Source of the DNA: Planctomycetota bacterium | GTDB taxonomy: Bacteria > Planctomycetota > Phycisphaerae > WQYP01 | DNA: 13,732 bases | Direction: 5' to 3' | Assembly: GCA_021785155.1 (NCBI GenBank) | Contig: JAJYGE010000060.1 | Location: forward strand, 1 to 13,732 | Part shown: piece after piece, positions 6,460 to 13,732 of the stretch | Layout: each line of letters opens with the position of its first letter | Numbering within the stretch: the first letter of the stretch is position 1 | Position numbers and translations under genes: made by a program | The notes under the pieces: model-generated | Told to the model about the DNA's origin: nothing | The model's input: the letters and a program-made list of their open reading frames with translations, nothing else | Database searches by the model: none

Positions 6460-7500
6460 TCATCCACCGCCGGGGCCAAAGGGGCGTCCCGGACCGAATC
6501 CACCGTCGCCGGGGCCGGGACGGTGTCGTCGGCCACCCTGCGGAGGCGTTTTGTAAAAGCTGCGGTCGGGTGTGCCTCGGAAATAACGTGGGATAAATGG
6601 AAACTGATAGCTGGTGACATAATAATACGTTCCCCCGGGATATTCAGGCGTAACGCCGAATCGGCCATTGGCGGCGTCAAGATCGCCGTGGCCGGGCACA
6701 AACTCCCAATCTCCGGTGTACATGCCGGTGTAGCGGCCACCGGGGCCATTGGGTGGATCGGGCCGTCGGCCAGACTTCATGCGATAACTTGACCGCAGCA
6801 CGCGTACGGTGCTGCGCGGGTTATTCGCTGCGGCATAGCCCCAAGGGCCATAAATTGGAAATCCGTCCGCAGCATAGCCGACAAGTGTCACTTTTCCCCA
6901 GCCGTGCAGATGTTTAATTAGCTGCGTCGGCACGCCATGATAGTGATAGGTGCCATCAAATTGGACATGGGCGTGGCTGGCGTCGAGGCCGAGATTGCCA
7001 AAGCCGGTAAGCAGGGCGTAATTCCAGATGGAATGGCGTTTATTTTCCCAGAATAGCGCAGTGCCGGGGTCGAAGGGTACGCCATCGAGGCCAACACCGA
7101 AATCAATGTGATTTTGCAGCGCTATAAGCTGTGGGGCCGGGCGCGGGCGCGTGGTCATTTGAAAGTGAAAATCCTGCGGACGGATGTGATTGGGATTTCC
7201 TCGATCAGGAAAGCGCCCGACTTTATGATCGGGAATGTCGTTGCTGTCGCAATGACGGTAGCCGCGACGGATGTACCAGCGCACGCGGCTGGCGTAGGGC
7301 AGCCGCACGGTGCATGGTTCCAATGTATTGCCTGACCTTATGGCCATTTCAAGCTGTCGCCGCCAGTTGCGACCACGACCGTGACCGCCGGGTTGAAATT
7401 GCTGGGCGAACACAGTGTCGCGGTCAACGGTAAGCCATGCCGCGCTGCCGGAGAGTATCAGCATTAAAAGATAATCGCGCCTGGATATGCCATTGTTCAT
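6460..7500 (-). CDS. Tat-exported YHYH-domain protein
   Basis: 346-residue predicted secreted protein. SRRDYL at residues 6-11, followed by the hydrophobic LMLILSGSAAWLTV, is a twin-arginine signal, so the protein probably crosses the membrane folded, possibly with a bound cofactor or metal. The mature part contains TYHYHG (YHYH at 185-188), LVGYAADGFPIYGPWGY (about 206-222) and GMYTGDWEFVPGHGDLDAANGRFG, the landmarks of the YHYH family, whose molecular function is not established. The last ~25 residues are Gly/Pro/Arg-rich and low complexity. The ATG at 7500 is preferred over the ATG at 7515, because AGGGA lies 6 nt before it and the Tat motif is then correctly placed. It converges on pgpA and is preceded by a long spacer with a stable hairpin (7582-7619). 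The histidine-rich motifs suggest metal binding, an inference only. Confidence 0.85.
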   Translation of the reverse strand: MNNGISRRDYLLMLILSGSAAWLTVDRDTVFAQQFQPGGHGRGRNWRRQLEMAIRSGNTLEPCTVRLPYASRVRWYIRRGYRHCDSNDIPDHKVGRFPDRGNPNHIRPQDFHFQMTTRPRPAPQLIALQNHIDFGVGLDGVPFDPGTALFWENKRHSIWNYALLTGFGNLGLDASHAHVQFDGTYHYHGVPTQLIKHLHGWGKVTLVGYAADGFPIYGPWGYAAANNPRSTVRVLRSSYRMKSGRRPDPPNGPGGRYTGMYTGDWEFVPGHGDLDAANGRFGVTPEYPGGTYYYVTSYQFPFIPRYFRGTPDRSFYKTPPQGGRRHRPGPGDGGFGPGRPFGPGGG

Positions 7501-7581
7501 AAAATGTCCCTTCATAACGGCACCGCTACTTGTGTATTGCGGGACGATGCCTTCAAACTGCGAATGTTACACTCCCCTTGG

Positions 7582-7619
7582 GTTACAAGCCACCGCATCG
7601 CAATGCAATGGCTTGTAAC
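7582..7619. repeat. Perfect 11-bp hairpin upstream of the YHYH gene
   Basis: GTTACAAGCCA (7582-7592) and TGGCTTGTAAC (7609-7619) pair perfectly. Inside, GCAT (7595-7598) and ATGC (7603-7606) add four more pairs across a CC/AA internal loop. It lies about 80 nt before the YHYH start codon, so it could form in that mRNA leader. A further GTTACA occurs at 7566. No T tract follows on either strand. Confidence 0.55.
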
Positions 7620-7651
7620 TGCTGAAAAGCGTGCCGTTCCCGTGCGCCCGA

Positions 7652-7682
7652 ATGGTGCTCGCCAAGTCGCGCGATGCACCAT
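7652..7682. repeat. 7-bp inverted repeat
   Basis: ATGGTGC (7652-7658) and GCACCAT (7676-7682) are perfect inverted copies; TCG and CGA just inside can extend the stem across a one-base bulge. An A-run follows on the plus strand, so this is not a plus-strand terminator. Role unknown. Confidence 0.4.
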
Positions 7683-7801
7683 AAAAAAGGCAGCGGGATA
7701 AGAGTCCGCCCATGAACGGTAACAGGCCGCGTCCCAAAATCTTTTCAGGATGCCCTGATTTCAAGCCTTGTCCCAACTTTTATCGGATCATTGAAAAAAG
7801 T

Positions 7802-7951
7802 TTATTTTTCCGCGTTAAAGTTCAAAGATTGAGGCGGCATGAGCCGATAGATAATCTCAGTGCCTGAGAGAATCAAATCGATCAGGCGTTTACTCTTATC
7901 GCCAAGCGTCCTATCAGCCAGCGCGGTAAGAATCAGGTTTAGGTCAGTTGT
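7802..7951 (-). pseudogene. Possible C-terminal remnant of a degraded protein gene
   Basis: A 49-codon open frame ends at a TAA (7804-7802). Its translation looks protein-like rather than random: it reads LILTALADRTLGDKSK, then RLIDLILSGTEIIYRL, then MPPQSLNFNAEK, with alternating hydrophobic and charged residues. There is no ATG or GTG near its beginning, and a TGA precedes codon 1. In an adjacent frame just upstream the sequence reads FKRQLTFEYEQLT before a stop, so the two pieces may once have been joined and separated by a frameshift. I do not recognise the family. It may equally be a chance open frame. The strand is opposite to the prepilin-like gene that follows. Confidence 0.3.
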
Positions 7952-7956
7952 TCATA

Positions 7957-7980
7957 TTCAAACGTCAGTTGGCGTTTGAA
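7957..7980. repeat. 8-bp inverted repeat before the prepilin-like gene
   Basis: TTCAAACG (7957-7964) and CGTTTGAA (7973-7980) are perfect inverted copies separated by 8 nt, 44 nt before the ATG at 8025. The size and symmetry suit a dimeric regulator site, or an mRNA leader hairpin. No binding protein is known. Confidence 0.45.
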
Positions 7981-8024
7981 GATTCGCGTTACCGGTTTTG
8001 GTGATTTGCAGGGAGTATTTGTCT

Positions 8025-8795
8025 ATGTTGTACGGTCAGAAAATTGTGAAACGCAATGGTTTTACGCTCGTTGAGCTGCTGGTGGCCATCACCATCATCG
8101 CCATCATGATTTCGCTGCTGGTTCCGGCCCTGAGTCGGGCGCAAAGTCTGGCTCAACGGGTGCAATGTTCGGCTAATTTACGATCCATAGGTCAGGCGAT
8201 ACAAATTTATGCCGCCAATTACAGAAATCAGTATCCTGTCCCTGGTCAAGGCGCGCAGAACGGCACGGAATTGCCCTTTGAGAACATGGTCAATGGATTG
8301 CAGCAAAATGGCCAGTGGGCACCGGCGGGCCTGAGCCTGCTGTATACCACGCAGACGATCAACAACCCGACCATATTTTATTGTTCACAACCCGGATACT
8401 TTGGCCCCTTTTGCAGCGTAACGGGGCAATATTTACCGGCGATGGTTAAGGCCGGTGGTACGATTAATTGGAGCAAAGTCGCCTACGGCTATTGCTATTA
8501 TTATCAGATAAAGCAATCGCGTTTTGTACCTCAATCCAATCTTTACAACGCGATACAGTTTACCCAGACGCCTATCGATTCCGGTGCCAGCATCCTGGCC
8601 GGCGACATAACCGCCAACTGGTTTGGAAACTGGAACAGTCCGGGACCGCTGCCGGCGTCAAACCATGATGTCTCAGCCACCGGTCAACCCGATGGCGGCA
8701 ATAATCTGTACAACGACGGCTCGGTAAGCTGGCAGAATCTCAACCAGATGCACCAGGGTTACACGTTCTTTGGTTTCTGGAACTTCTACCAGTAA
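8025..8795 (+). CDS. Prepilin-type N-terminal cleavage/methylation domain protein (planctomycete type)
   Basis: 256-residue type IV pilin-like or type II secretion pseudopilin-like protein. The N-terminus has a short basic leader and NGFTLVELLVAI: cleavage is expected after G12, leaving F13 as residue 1 and E17 as the conserved +5 glutamate, followed by a single hydrophobic helix to about residue 36. SANLRSIGQAIQIYAANY and the C-terminal DGGNNLYNDGSVSWQN resemble the very numerous planctomycete pseudopilin-like proteins of the DUF1559 kind, whose role is poorly known. The body is rich in Tyr, Asn and Gln, as expected of an extracellular domain. The frame is open from 7998, but the ATG at 8025 is preferred because GGGAG stands 9 nt upstream and it gives the proper leader length. 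No prepilin peptidase or secretion ATPase gene is adjacent. Its stop is only 7 nt from the stop of the convergent comM, with no room for a terminator. Confidence 0.88.
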   Translation: MLYGQKIVKRNGFTLVELLVAITIIAIMISLLVPALSRAQSLAQRVQCSANLRSIGQAIQIYAANYRNQYPVPGQGAQNGTELPFENMVNGLQQNGQWAPAGLSLLYTTQTINNPTIFYCSQPGYFGPFCSVTGQYLPAMVKAGGTINWSKVAYGYCYYYQIKQSRFVPQSNLYNAIQFTQTPIDSGASILAGDITANWFGNWNSPGPLPASNHDVSATGQPDGGNNLYNDGSVSWQNLNQMHQGYTFFGFWNFYQ

Positions 8796-8802
8796 TGGCG
8801 GG

Positions 8803-10335
8803 TCAATATTTACGGTCTAATAATCGGTAGCCAATCGCCTCGGTCACATGGGTCGGGGTGATTTTTTCTGCGCCGTCCAGATCAGCGATGGTACGCGCCA
8901 GGCGGCGGACCTTATCAAACGCGCGGGCGCTTAATCCCAATTCCTCCATTGCCTGTTTCATCAACAACATGCTCGTATCGTCCAATGGGCAAAAATCTTT
9001 GAGTTGCTGCGTTCTCATACTGGCGTTGGTGGTGGTGGAATTCGCGCCAAATCGCCGCGCTTGAATCGCCCGCGCCTGTTCCACCCGGTTCCGCATCACC
9101 GCGGAACTGGTCCCGATAATCTTGCTTGTTAAATCCCGGTACGTCACCGCCGGCACTTCCAGGTGAATATCAATACGATCCAGCAAGGGACCCGAAAGTT
9201 TACCCATATATTTGTCCATGGCTTCCAATTCCGTTGATTTGGCTTTGCGCCGATCCAGCGTGCCCTTGCCGCTGGCGGTGGGGTTCATGGCCGCCACCAG
9301 CATAAATCGCGCTGGAAATGTTACGCTGGCATGGGCGCGGGCGATGGTGACCGATCCCGATTCCAGAGGTTGGCGGAGCATTTCCAGAACGTGGCGGGAA
9401 AATTCCGGCAACTCATCAAGAAATAATACGCCATGATGTGCCAGCGACACTTCGCCGGGCCGGGGAATGGTTCCGCCCCCCACCAGAGCCGGAGCACTGG
9501 CGGAATGATGAGGCATGCGCACAGGCCGCGCACGCATCAGACTGCTGCCCTTGGGTAATAAGCCGCAGGCCGAATATATCCGTGACGTTTCCAGTGCTTC
9601 CTGCCGCGTTAACGGCGGCAGAATCGTCGGCAGCCGCTGACAGAGCATTGTTTTTCCCGCCCCCGGCGGCCCTAAAAGCAAAACATTATGGCGTCCCGCC
9701 GCCGCAATCGTTAAAGCCCGCTTGGCCATTTCCTGCCCGCGCACATCAGCAAAGTCCAGATCATACGCATCGGACGACACTTCGGTATCCGCCTCGTCGA
9801 CCTGTTCAGCGGCAAGTTCCAAAAGGCCGTTGAGAAAACCCACCAGCGTGGCCAGAGAGTCAATGGGATATATTTCAATATCCGGCACCACCGCCGCTTC
9901 GCGCGCATTCGCCGGCGGCACCAGCAGGCCGGTATATCCGCCCGCCGCCGCCAGCATGGCCATGGAAAGTGCGCCCTTTATGGGCCGTACCGAGCCATCC
10001 AATGCCAATTCACCCGCCACCAGAAAATTTTTATGCCGATCCGAATTGATCACTTTACCGGCATGAAGAATGCCCAAAGCAATAGGCAGCTCCAGCGCAC
10101 TGCCTTCTTTTTTAATATCCGCCGGGGCCAGATTCACCAGAAGTTGCTTCTCGGGAAAGGTAAAGCCGCTGTTGACCATGGCCGTGCGGATACGGTCCAG
10201 TGCCTCTTTAACGGCGTTATCAGGCAAGCCCACCAGCAGCGGTTCGCCATACTCTTTGGCGGCGATATTTACTTCAACTTCACATTTGACGGCCTCAATG
10301 CCCTGGAGCACGAAGCTATGAACTTTGGCCAACAT
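8803..10335 (-). CDS. comM: ComM/YifB-family Mg-chelatase-like AAA+ ATPase
   Basis: Complete 510-residue protein, the usual length for ComM, a hexameric helicase that promotes branch migration during natural transformation in the species studied. An N-terminal Lon-protease-like ChlI domain (about 20-140) is followed by the AAA+ core: Walker A GPPGAGKT (222-229), MPHHSASAPALVGGG (274-288), Walker B GVLFLDELPEF (302-312), SGPLLDRIDIHLEVP (381-395) and the C-terminal helical domain LSARAFDKVRRLARTIADLDG (468-488). Strikingly, the zinc knuckle normally found between the MNP motif and SGPLL (CPCG...CxC) is absent: NPTASG stands for NPCPCG, and no cysteine occurs in 350-382. GGAG lies 8 nt before the ATG. 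It is 81 nt downstream of priA on the same strand, so the two may form an operon. Family assignment is firm; whether activity is intact is not known. Confidence 0.93.
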   Translation of the reverse strand: MLAKVHSFVLQGIEAVKCEVEVNIAAKEYGEPLLVGLPDNAVKEALDRIRTAMVNSGFTFPEKQLLVNLAPADIKKEGSALELPIALGILHAGKVINSDRHKNFLVAGELALDGSVRPIKGALSMAMLAAAGGYTGLLVPPANAREAAVVPDIEIYPIDSLATLVGFLNGLLELAAEQVDEADTEVSSDAYDLDFADVRGQEMAKRALTIAAAGRHNVLLLGPPGAGKTMLCQRLPTILPPLTRQEALETSRIYSACGLLPKGSSLMRARPVRMPHHSASAPALVGGGTIPRPGEVSLAHHGVLFLDELPEFSRHVLEMLRQPLESGSVTIARAHASVTFPARFMLVAAMNPTASGKGTLDRRKAKSTELEAMDKYMGKLSGPLLDRIDIHLEVPAVTYRDLTSKIIGTSSAVMRNRVEQARAIQARRFGANSTTTNASMRTQQLKDFCPLDDTSMLLMKQAMEELGLSARAFDKVRRLARTIADLDGAEKITPTHVTEAIGYRLLDRKY

Positions 10336-10416
10336 CCAATTTCTCCCGTTTACAAACGACTGGTAAGTTACGGGGCCAACCCCAAATTGCCAAGCGCCGC
10401 AAGATTTCCATCGACC

Positions 10417-12858
10417 TCATTGCATCGCCATGGGATCCACATCCACCACCACATCGGCTTTGAATCGTTGAAATACTCCTCTTTGCCGCAAATCGGCCAG
10501 CACCTGCTGCAGCGGGCCGGGCGTGGCGGCAAACAGGAGTATCTCCATGCGGTATTTCTCATCCAGGCGCTGCATCGGCGCATTCTGCGGCCCGATGTGC
10601 CGCATGGTTTCAGGCGCACACGCGGGGGACGCCTGAATCATCGCCATTAAATTCCTGGCCTCACCCTGCAAGGCCATATAGTCCGTATGGGAAAGTATCA
10701 GCCGCACCATTCGGCCAAAGGGCGGATAATTGAAACTCTTCCGATGTTCCAGTTCCTGTTGCACAAACGCCGTGTAATCGTGCCGCGCTGCAAACATCAC
10801 CGCCGGTTCCTCCGGCTGCATGGTCTGCACCACCACCAGCCCCGGCCTTTGCGTGCGGCCACAGCGTCCGGCGACCTGACAGATCAACTGAAATGTCCGC
10901 TCCGCCGCCCGGAAATCCGGACTGGTCATGGCCAGATCGGCATTCAGCACGCCCACCAGCGTGACGTTGGGAAAATCCAGACCCTTGGCGATCATCTGCG
11001 TGCCTAACAGCATATCCAGTTCTCCCTTGGCAAAGCGCTGCAGCGTCTGCTGATAATTCGCGGCATGACGCATGGAATCACTGTCCATGCGCGCTATTTT
11101 CAGTTCCGGGAATTTATTTCGTAATTCCTCTTCCGCGCGCTGCGTGCCCTGCCCCAGTTGCACCAGGCGCGATTGACATGCCGGGCAACGTTGCGGCAGT
11201 AACTGATTGGTCTGGCAGTAATGACATTGAATATAGCGATCCGGAAGACCCGGTGACGATTCACGCGATTCAACCGTATGCCGATGCACCACCATGGTGG
11301 CATCACAACGGTCGCATAACAGCACAAAATCGCACCGTGGACACGCCACATAATGTGCGTAGCCGCGCCGATTCAACAGAAAAATGGCCTGCCCTTTATC
11401 CGCCATTGTTTCTTTCAGGCGCTGTTCCAGCACCATGGATAATGCGTGCAAACCCCTGCGGCGGTGGCGCTCCTGCCGCATATCCACCGTCAGCACCTTG
11501 GGCATCAGCAACCCGCGCGGGCGTGATGTTAATTCAATGCGGCCATAGTGCGGATTTCCATGCGCGTTGCGCCAGGTTTCCAGCGATGGCGTGGCGGATC
11601 CCAGCAACACCGGAACACCGCTGATCTGCCCCCGGCGCACCGCCACATCCCGCGCGTGATAACGCGGCGCGCTGTCCTGCTTATAGGATGGCTCATGTTC
11701 TTCATCGACAACAATGAGTCCCAGTTGCGGCACCGGCGCAAAAATCGCCGACCGCGCACCGATAATCACCTGCGCCCAGCCCGCCGCGATGGAATGCCAA
11801 TGTTGATGTCGCTGCGCATCGGCCATCCCGCTGTGCAGCACCGCCACGCGCTCAAAACGCGCTGTGAAACGGCTGATAAGCTGCGCGGTTAAGGAAATTT
11901 CCGGCACCAGCACAATGGCCTGCCGCCCGGAGGCGATGACCTTGTCAATACAGCGTATATACAGCTCCGTCTTGCCCGAACCGGTTACGCCGAAAATCAG
12001 CCGCACCGCGAACCGCGGCGGATTCAGCAGAGGCAGCAGTGATTCCATGGCCGCCGCCTGCTCCGCCGTGAGTGCGAAATCCCCGCGGGCATCAGCGGAT
12101 GCTTCCCCCGATGGCGGCAAACCCAGACGCGCCGAATCGGGCCAGAGAATGCGTTTTTCCAACCGCAGCAGGCCCGCGGAAATAAACCGTTTGAGCATGG
12201 GTTTGGAGAGCGGCACTTTGGCCAGCAGATCATCCTGGGTCAGCGGGCCGTTGGCCAGAAGTTCCCACACCGCGGTAAATGTGGTTCGCGTGCGCGCCGC
12301 GAAACCCGCCGGCAACGTTTCCATGTCGCGCGACACCTGGGCGCGATGAACAAAGATCCGCCGCGGCAGACGAATATTTTTTTTCACCGCCGCCGGCACA
12401 ATGGTGGACAGTACCAGCCCCAACGGACAGCAATAATAGCGGCTGATCCAGCGGGCCATTTCCAGTAAATCGGCCGGCACGGGATCAATTTCCGGATAAA
12501 CCGCCAGAATGCTTTTAATGTTCCCGGAGGCGGGGGCTTTAACTGGTTCCAGCGGGCTGATGTTCCAAAGTGAATCCTGCAGCGGCGGGCCATCGGGCGG
12601 TTTTGGAATCGACTTTTCCGCGCCATGTTCGGTAGGCCTGAAATTCGGGGCCTGATCGGTAATTTCCAGAACCGTGCCGCTGACAGGCTGATTTCCCCGT
12701 CCCAGCGGTACCCGCACGCGCGATCCAACCCGCAGAGCCGGAAGAAATTCTCCCGGAATACGGTATGTGAGATCCATATCCAGTGCCTGATCCACGGCGA
12801 CGCTGGCGTAGCGCGCCGCAGTATCATCTGGAGGATCAATACAAGAACTGTCTACCAT
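10417..12858 (-). CDS. priA: Primosomal protein N' (replication restart helicase PriA)
   Basis: 813-residue superfamily 2 helicase that reloads the replisome at stalled forks. The N-terminal 3'-end-binding domain (YASVAVDQALDMDLTYRIPG, about 17-36, then RVGSRVRVPLG) is followed by a winged-helix region, then helicase motifs: Walker A GVTGSGKTE (290-298), DEEH box (385-388), GSATPS (420-425), and QVAGRCGR (661-668). The zinc module has four CxxC pairs: C506/C509, C515/C518, C545/C548, C558/C561. The C-terminal domain ends in VVVDVDPMAMQ, matching the family terminus. It is longer than the ~730-residue E. coli protein, partly through linkers in the N-terminal third (about 70-115) and a short insertion between the second and third CxxC pairs. 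The ATG at 12858 has no strong Shine-Dalgarno. comM lies 81 nt downstream and a SpoIIM-family gene ends 67 nt upstream, all on the same strand. Confidence 0.96.
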   Translation of the reverse strand: MVDSSCIDPPDDTAARYASVAVDQALDMDLTYRIPGEFLPALRVGSRVRVPLGRGNQPVSGTVLEITDQAPNFRPTEHGAEKSIPKPPDGPPLQDSLWNISPLEPVKAPASGNIKSILAVYPEIDPVPADLLEMARWISRYYCCPLGLVLSTIVPAAVKKNIRLPRRIFVHRAQVSRDMETLPAGFAARTRTTFTAVWELLANGPLTQDDLLAKVPLSKPMLKRFISAGLLRLEKRILWPDSARLGLPPSGEASADARGDFALTAEQAAAMESLLPLLNPPRFAVRLIFGVTGSGKTELYIRCIDKVIASGRQAIVLVPEISLTAQLISRFTARFERVAVLHSGMADAQRHQHWHSIAAGWAQVIIGARSAIFAPVPQLGLIVVDEEHEPSYKQDSAPRYHARDVAVRRGQISGVPVLLGSATPSLETWRNAHGNPHYGRIELTSRPRGLLMPKVLTVDMRQERHRRRGLHALSMVLEQRLKETMADKGQAIFLLNRRGYAHYVACPRCDFVLLCDRCDATMVVHRHTVESRESSPGLPDRYIQCHYCQTNQLLPQRCPACQSRLVQLGQGTQRAEEELRNKFPELKIARMDSDSMRHAANYQQTLQRFAKGELDMLLGTQMIAKGLDFPNVTLVGVLNADLAMTSPDFRAAERTFQLICQVAGRCGRTQRPGLVVVQTMQPEEPAVMFAARHDYTAFVQQELEHRKSFNYPPFGRMVRLILSHTDYMALQGEARNLMAMIQASPACAPETMRHIGPQNAPMQRLDEKYRMEILLFAATPGPLQQVLADLRQRGVFQRFKADVVVDVDPMAMQ

Positions 12859-12925
12859 TTATGTTTTCGTCCGATTAGGGCATGTTGCGATATTATCGAA
12901 AAACGTAAAGAGGCACTGCGCGGAT

Positions 12926-13732
12926 TTATGACGCAACCACAACCTCCGGCTGGCCCAGCGGCATAAAAAACAGATAAGCGATCAGAGCGGCAAATAGCGC
13001 ACAGGCAAAAAATATTTTCAGGAAATACGGAATCACCGGTGCGGTTATTTGACTGAACCCGCCTTCAATAAGCCCCGCCAGTACCAGCATGTGGGCACAA
13101 CCAATTAGTAAATACATCACATCATTGCGTTGTGCCTGCACGCTGGCCCATACGCTCCCGTGGCGTCCGCCGCGGGTCCACATTGCCCGCGCAATCATCA
13201 ACCCCGCCGCCGCAGCCACGCAAATGGCCGGCAATTCCAATACTCCGTGCGGCCCCACCCAGGAAATAAAATAGGTTCCCACATGATCCGCCTGATAACG
13301 CTGCCCCAGTGCCCCCAGGATGGCACCGTTAAAAAACAGCATGACCAGGGTGCCGACACCAAATGTCATCCCCAATGCAAACGTCAGTACGGCCACTTCA
13401 ATATTATGGGTAAACAAAAACACGGAAAAAAGCAGATTTTTTTCGCCGCCATAATGGAACTGCCGCGAACTTTGTTCCTCAATACGCCGGGCCACGCGCT
13501 GGGCCGGGCTTTGGCGAAAAAATTCCGCCGGCACAAATGTCAGCGCCGTCGCCGGATGTGCCGCGGTAATAACATATCCAGCCACGGTGCCGGTGCACAT
13601 GATCATCGCCGACAGCAACAGGGCCGCCCATTGCTTGCGTGCCGTGGCCGGAAAATCGTACCGCAGAATATGCCACCAGGTGGCAAAAAATCTTCCGCGT
13701 TGCGGTACCGCCACATGCTGATACGCTCTGGC
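12926..13732 (-). CDS. Stage II sporulation protein M (SpoIIM/DUF95)-family membrane protein, 5' end cut by window edge
   Basis: At least 268 residues of a multi-pass inner-membrane protein. Hydrophobic segments lie near WAALLLSAMIMCTGTVAGYVI, in NIEVAVLTFALGMTFGVGTLVMLFF and in the last third, and the signature WVGPHGVLELPAICVAAAAG is characteristic of the SpoIIM/DUF95 family. In Bacillus SpoIIM belongs to the engulfment machinery; in non-sporulating bacteria such as planctomycetes the role is unknown, and relatives often neighbour RDD-domain and MoxR genes. A GTG at 13714 could be read as a start, but the frame stays open to the window edge and the upstream residues (ARAYQH) fit the conserved region before the first helix. 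The true start therefore lies beyond 13732, and the protein is probably 320-340 residues. It precedes priA by 67 nt on the same strand and may be co-transcribed. Confidence 0.88.
   Translation of the reverse strand, partial: ARAYQHVAVPQRGRFFATWWHILRYDFPATARKQWAALLLSAMIMCTGTVAGYVITAAHPATALTFVPAEFFRQSPAQRVARRIEEQSSRQFHYGGEKNLLFSVFLFTHNIEVAVLTFALGMTFGVGTLVMLFFNGAILGALGQRYQADHVGTYFISWVGPHGVLELPAICVAAAAGLMIARAMWTRGGRHGSVWASVQAQRNDVMYLLIGCAHMLVLAGLIEGGFSQITAPVIPYFLKIFFACALFAALIAYLFFMPLGQPEVVVAS

Larger units (their letters stand above)
7501..8024. other. Inverted-repeat-rich spacer between the YHYH and prepilin-like genes
   Basis: This 524-nt stretch has no intact gene. It holds four sets of inverted repeats (7582-7619, 7652-7682, 7862-7887, 7957-7980) and a protein-like frame without a start (7802-7951, minus). 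By eye, about 7780-7990 is AT-richer than the flanking genes. I could not match it to a known riboswitch or small RNA. Confidence 0.6.

Noticed and set aside
7567..7776. 69-codon minus-strand frame in the spacer
   Set aside because: It spans both inverted repeats, has no ribosome binding site and no protein-like pattern.
7860..7890. CCTGAGAG resembling the CTGAGA of TPP riboswitches
   Set aside because: The rest of the thiamine-pyrophosphate riboswitch consensus (ACCCTTTGAACCTGA region) is missing and the next gene is not thiamine-related.
9075..9087. 13-nt match (CCTGTTCCACCCG) between the palindrome arm and comM
   Set aside because: Within comM it encodes the conserved NRVEQAR segment, so the match is best explained by chance.
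10033..10650. 205-codon plus-strand open frame
   Set aside because: It lies antisense to comM and priA and has no family features.
13712..13714. GTG as the true start of the SpoIIM-family gene
   Set aside because: The frame continues to the window edge and the extra residues (ARAYQH) fit the family's conserved pre-membrane region.

Overview
The window looks like a piece of a chromosome from the Planctomycetota, probably the class Phycisphaerae. This is inferred from a planctomycete-style prepilin-like protein (NGFTLVE start, 'DGG...NDGS' C-terminus), a SpoIIM-like membrane protein, LPS-export genes and a moderately GC-rich composition. No rRNA or other lineage marker is present, so the placement is tentative. 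Most genes are housekeeping or single-copy accessory genes. No phage, CRISPR array, insertion sequence or defence cluster was seen.

Layout from left to right: a minus-strand pair of lptB (LPS-export ATPase) and a HAD phosphatase 3 nt downstream (1-1461). Divergent from it is an orphan four-cluster ferredoxin of the MauM/NapG type (1640-2446), with a very close -10 box and a palindrome at its promoter. Then comes a minus-strand tRNA-Ala(GGC) with its own promoter and terminator. A roughly 370-nt gene-free stretch ends in a long, nearly perfect palindrome (2899-2958) just before an MFS transporter (2988-4244). A LacI-family regulator (4327-5550, minus) converges on the transporter and diverges from pgpA (5807-6388). 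Next are a Tat-exported YHYH-domain protein (6460-7500, minus) and a 524-nt spacer rich in inverted repeats that holds a possible gene remnant. A prepilin-like protein (8025-8795) follows. The right third is a minus-strand run: a SpoIIM-family membrane protein cut by the window edge, then priA (primosome helicase), then a ComM/YifB AAA+ ATPase.

Functionally, lptB and pgpA serve envelope and phospholipid biogenesis. priA and comM serve replication restart and DNA branch migration, and lie in the same orientation 81 nt apart. The MFS/LacI pair may be a sugar or metabolite uptake module, but the substrate cannot be read from the sequence.

The points most worth a second look are: a ComM protein that has lost all four cysteines of its zinc knuckle; the long palindrome interrupted by 8 nt; the leaderless-looking promoters of the ferredoxin and MFS genes; and a 49-codon protein-like remnant at 7802-7951. 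I did not find convincing evidence for a wholly new multi-gene system.
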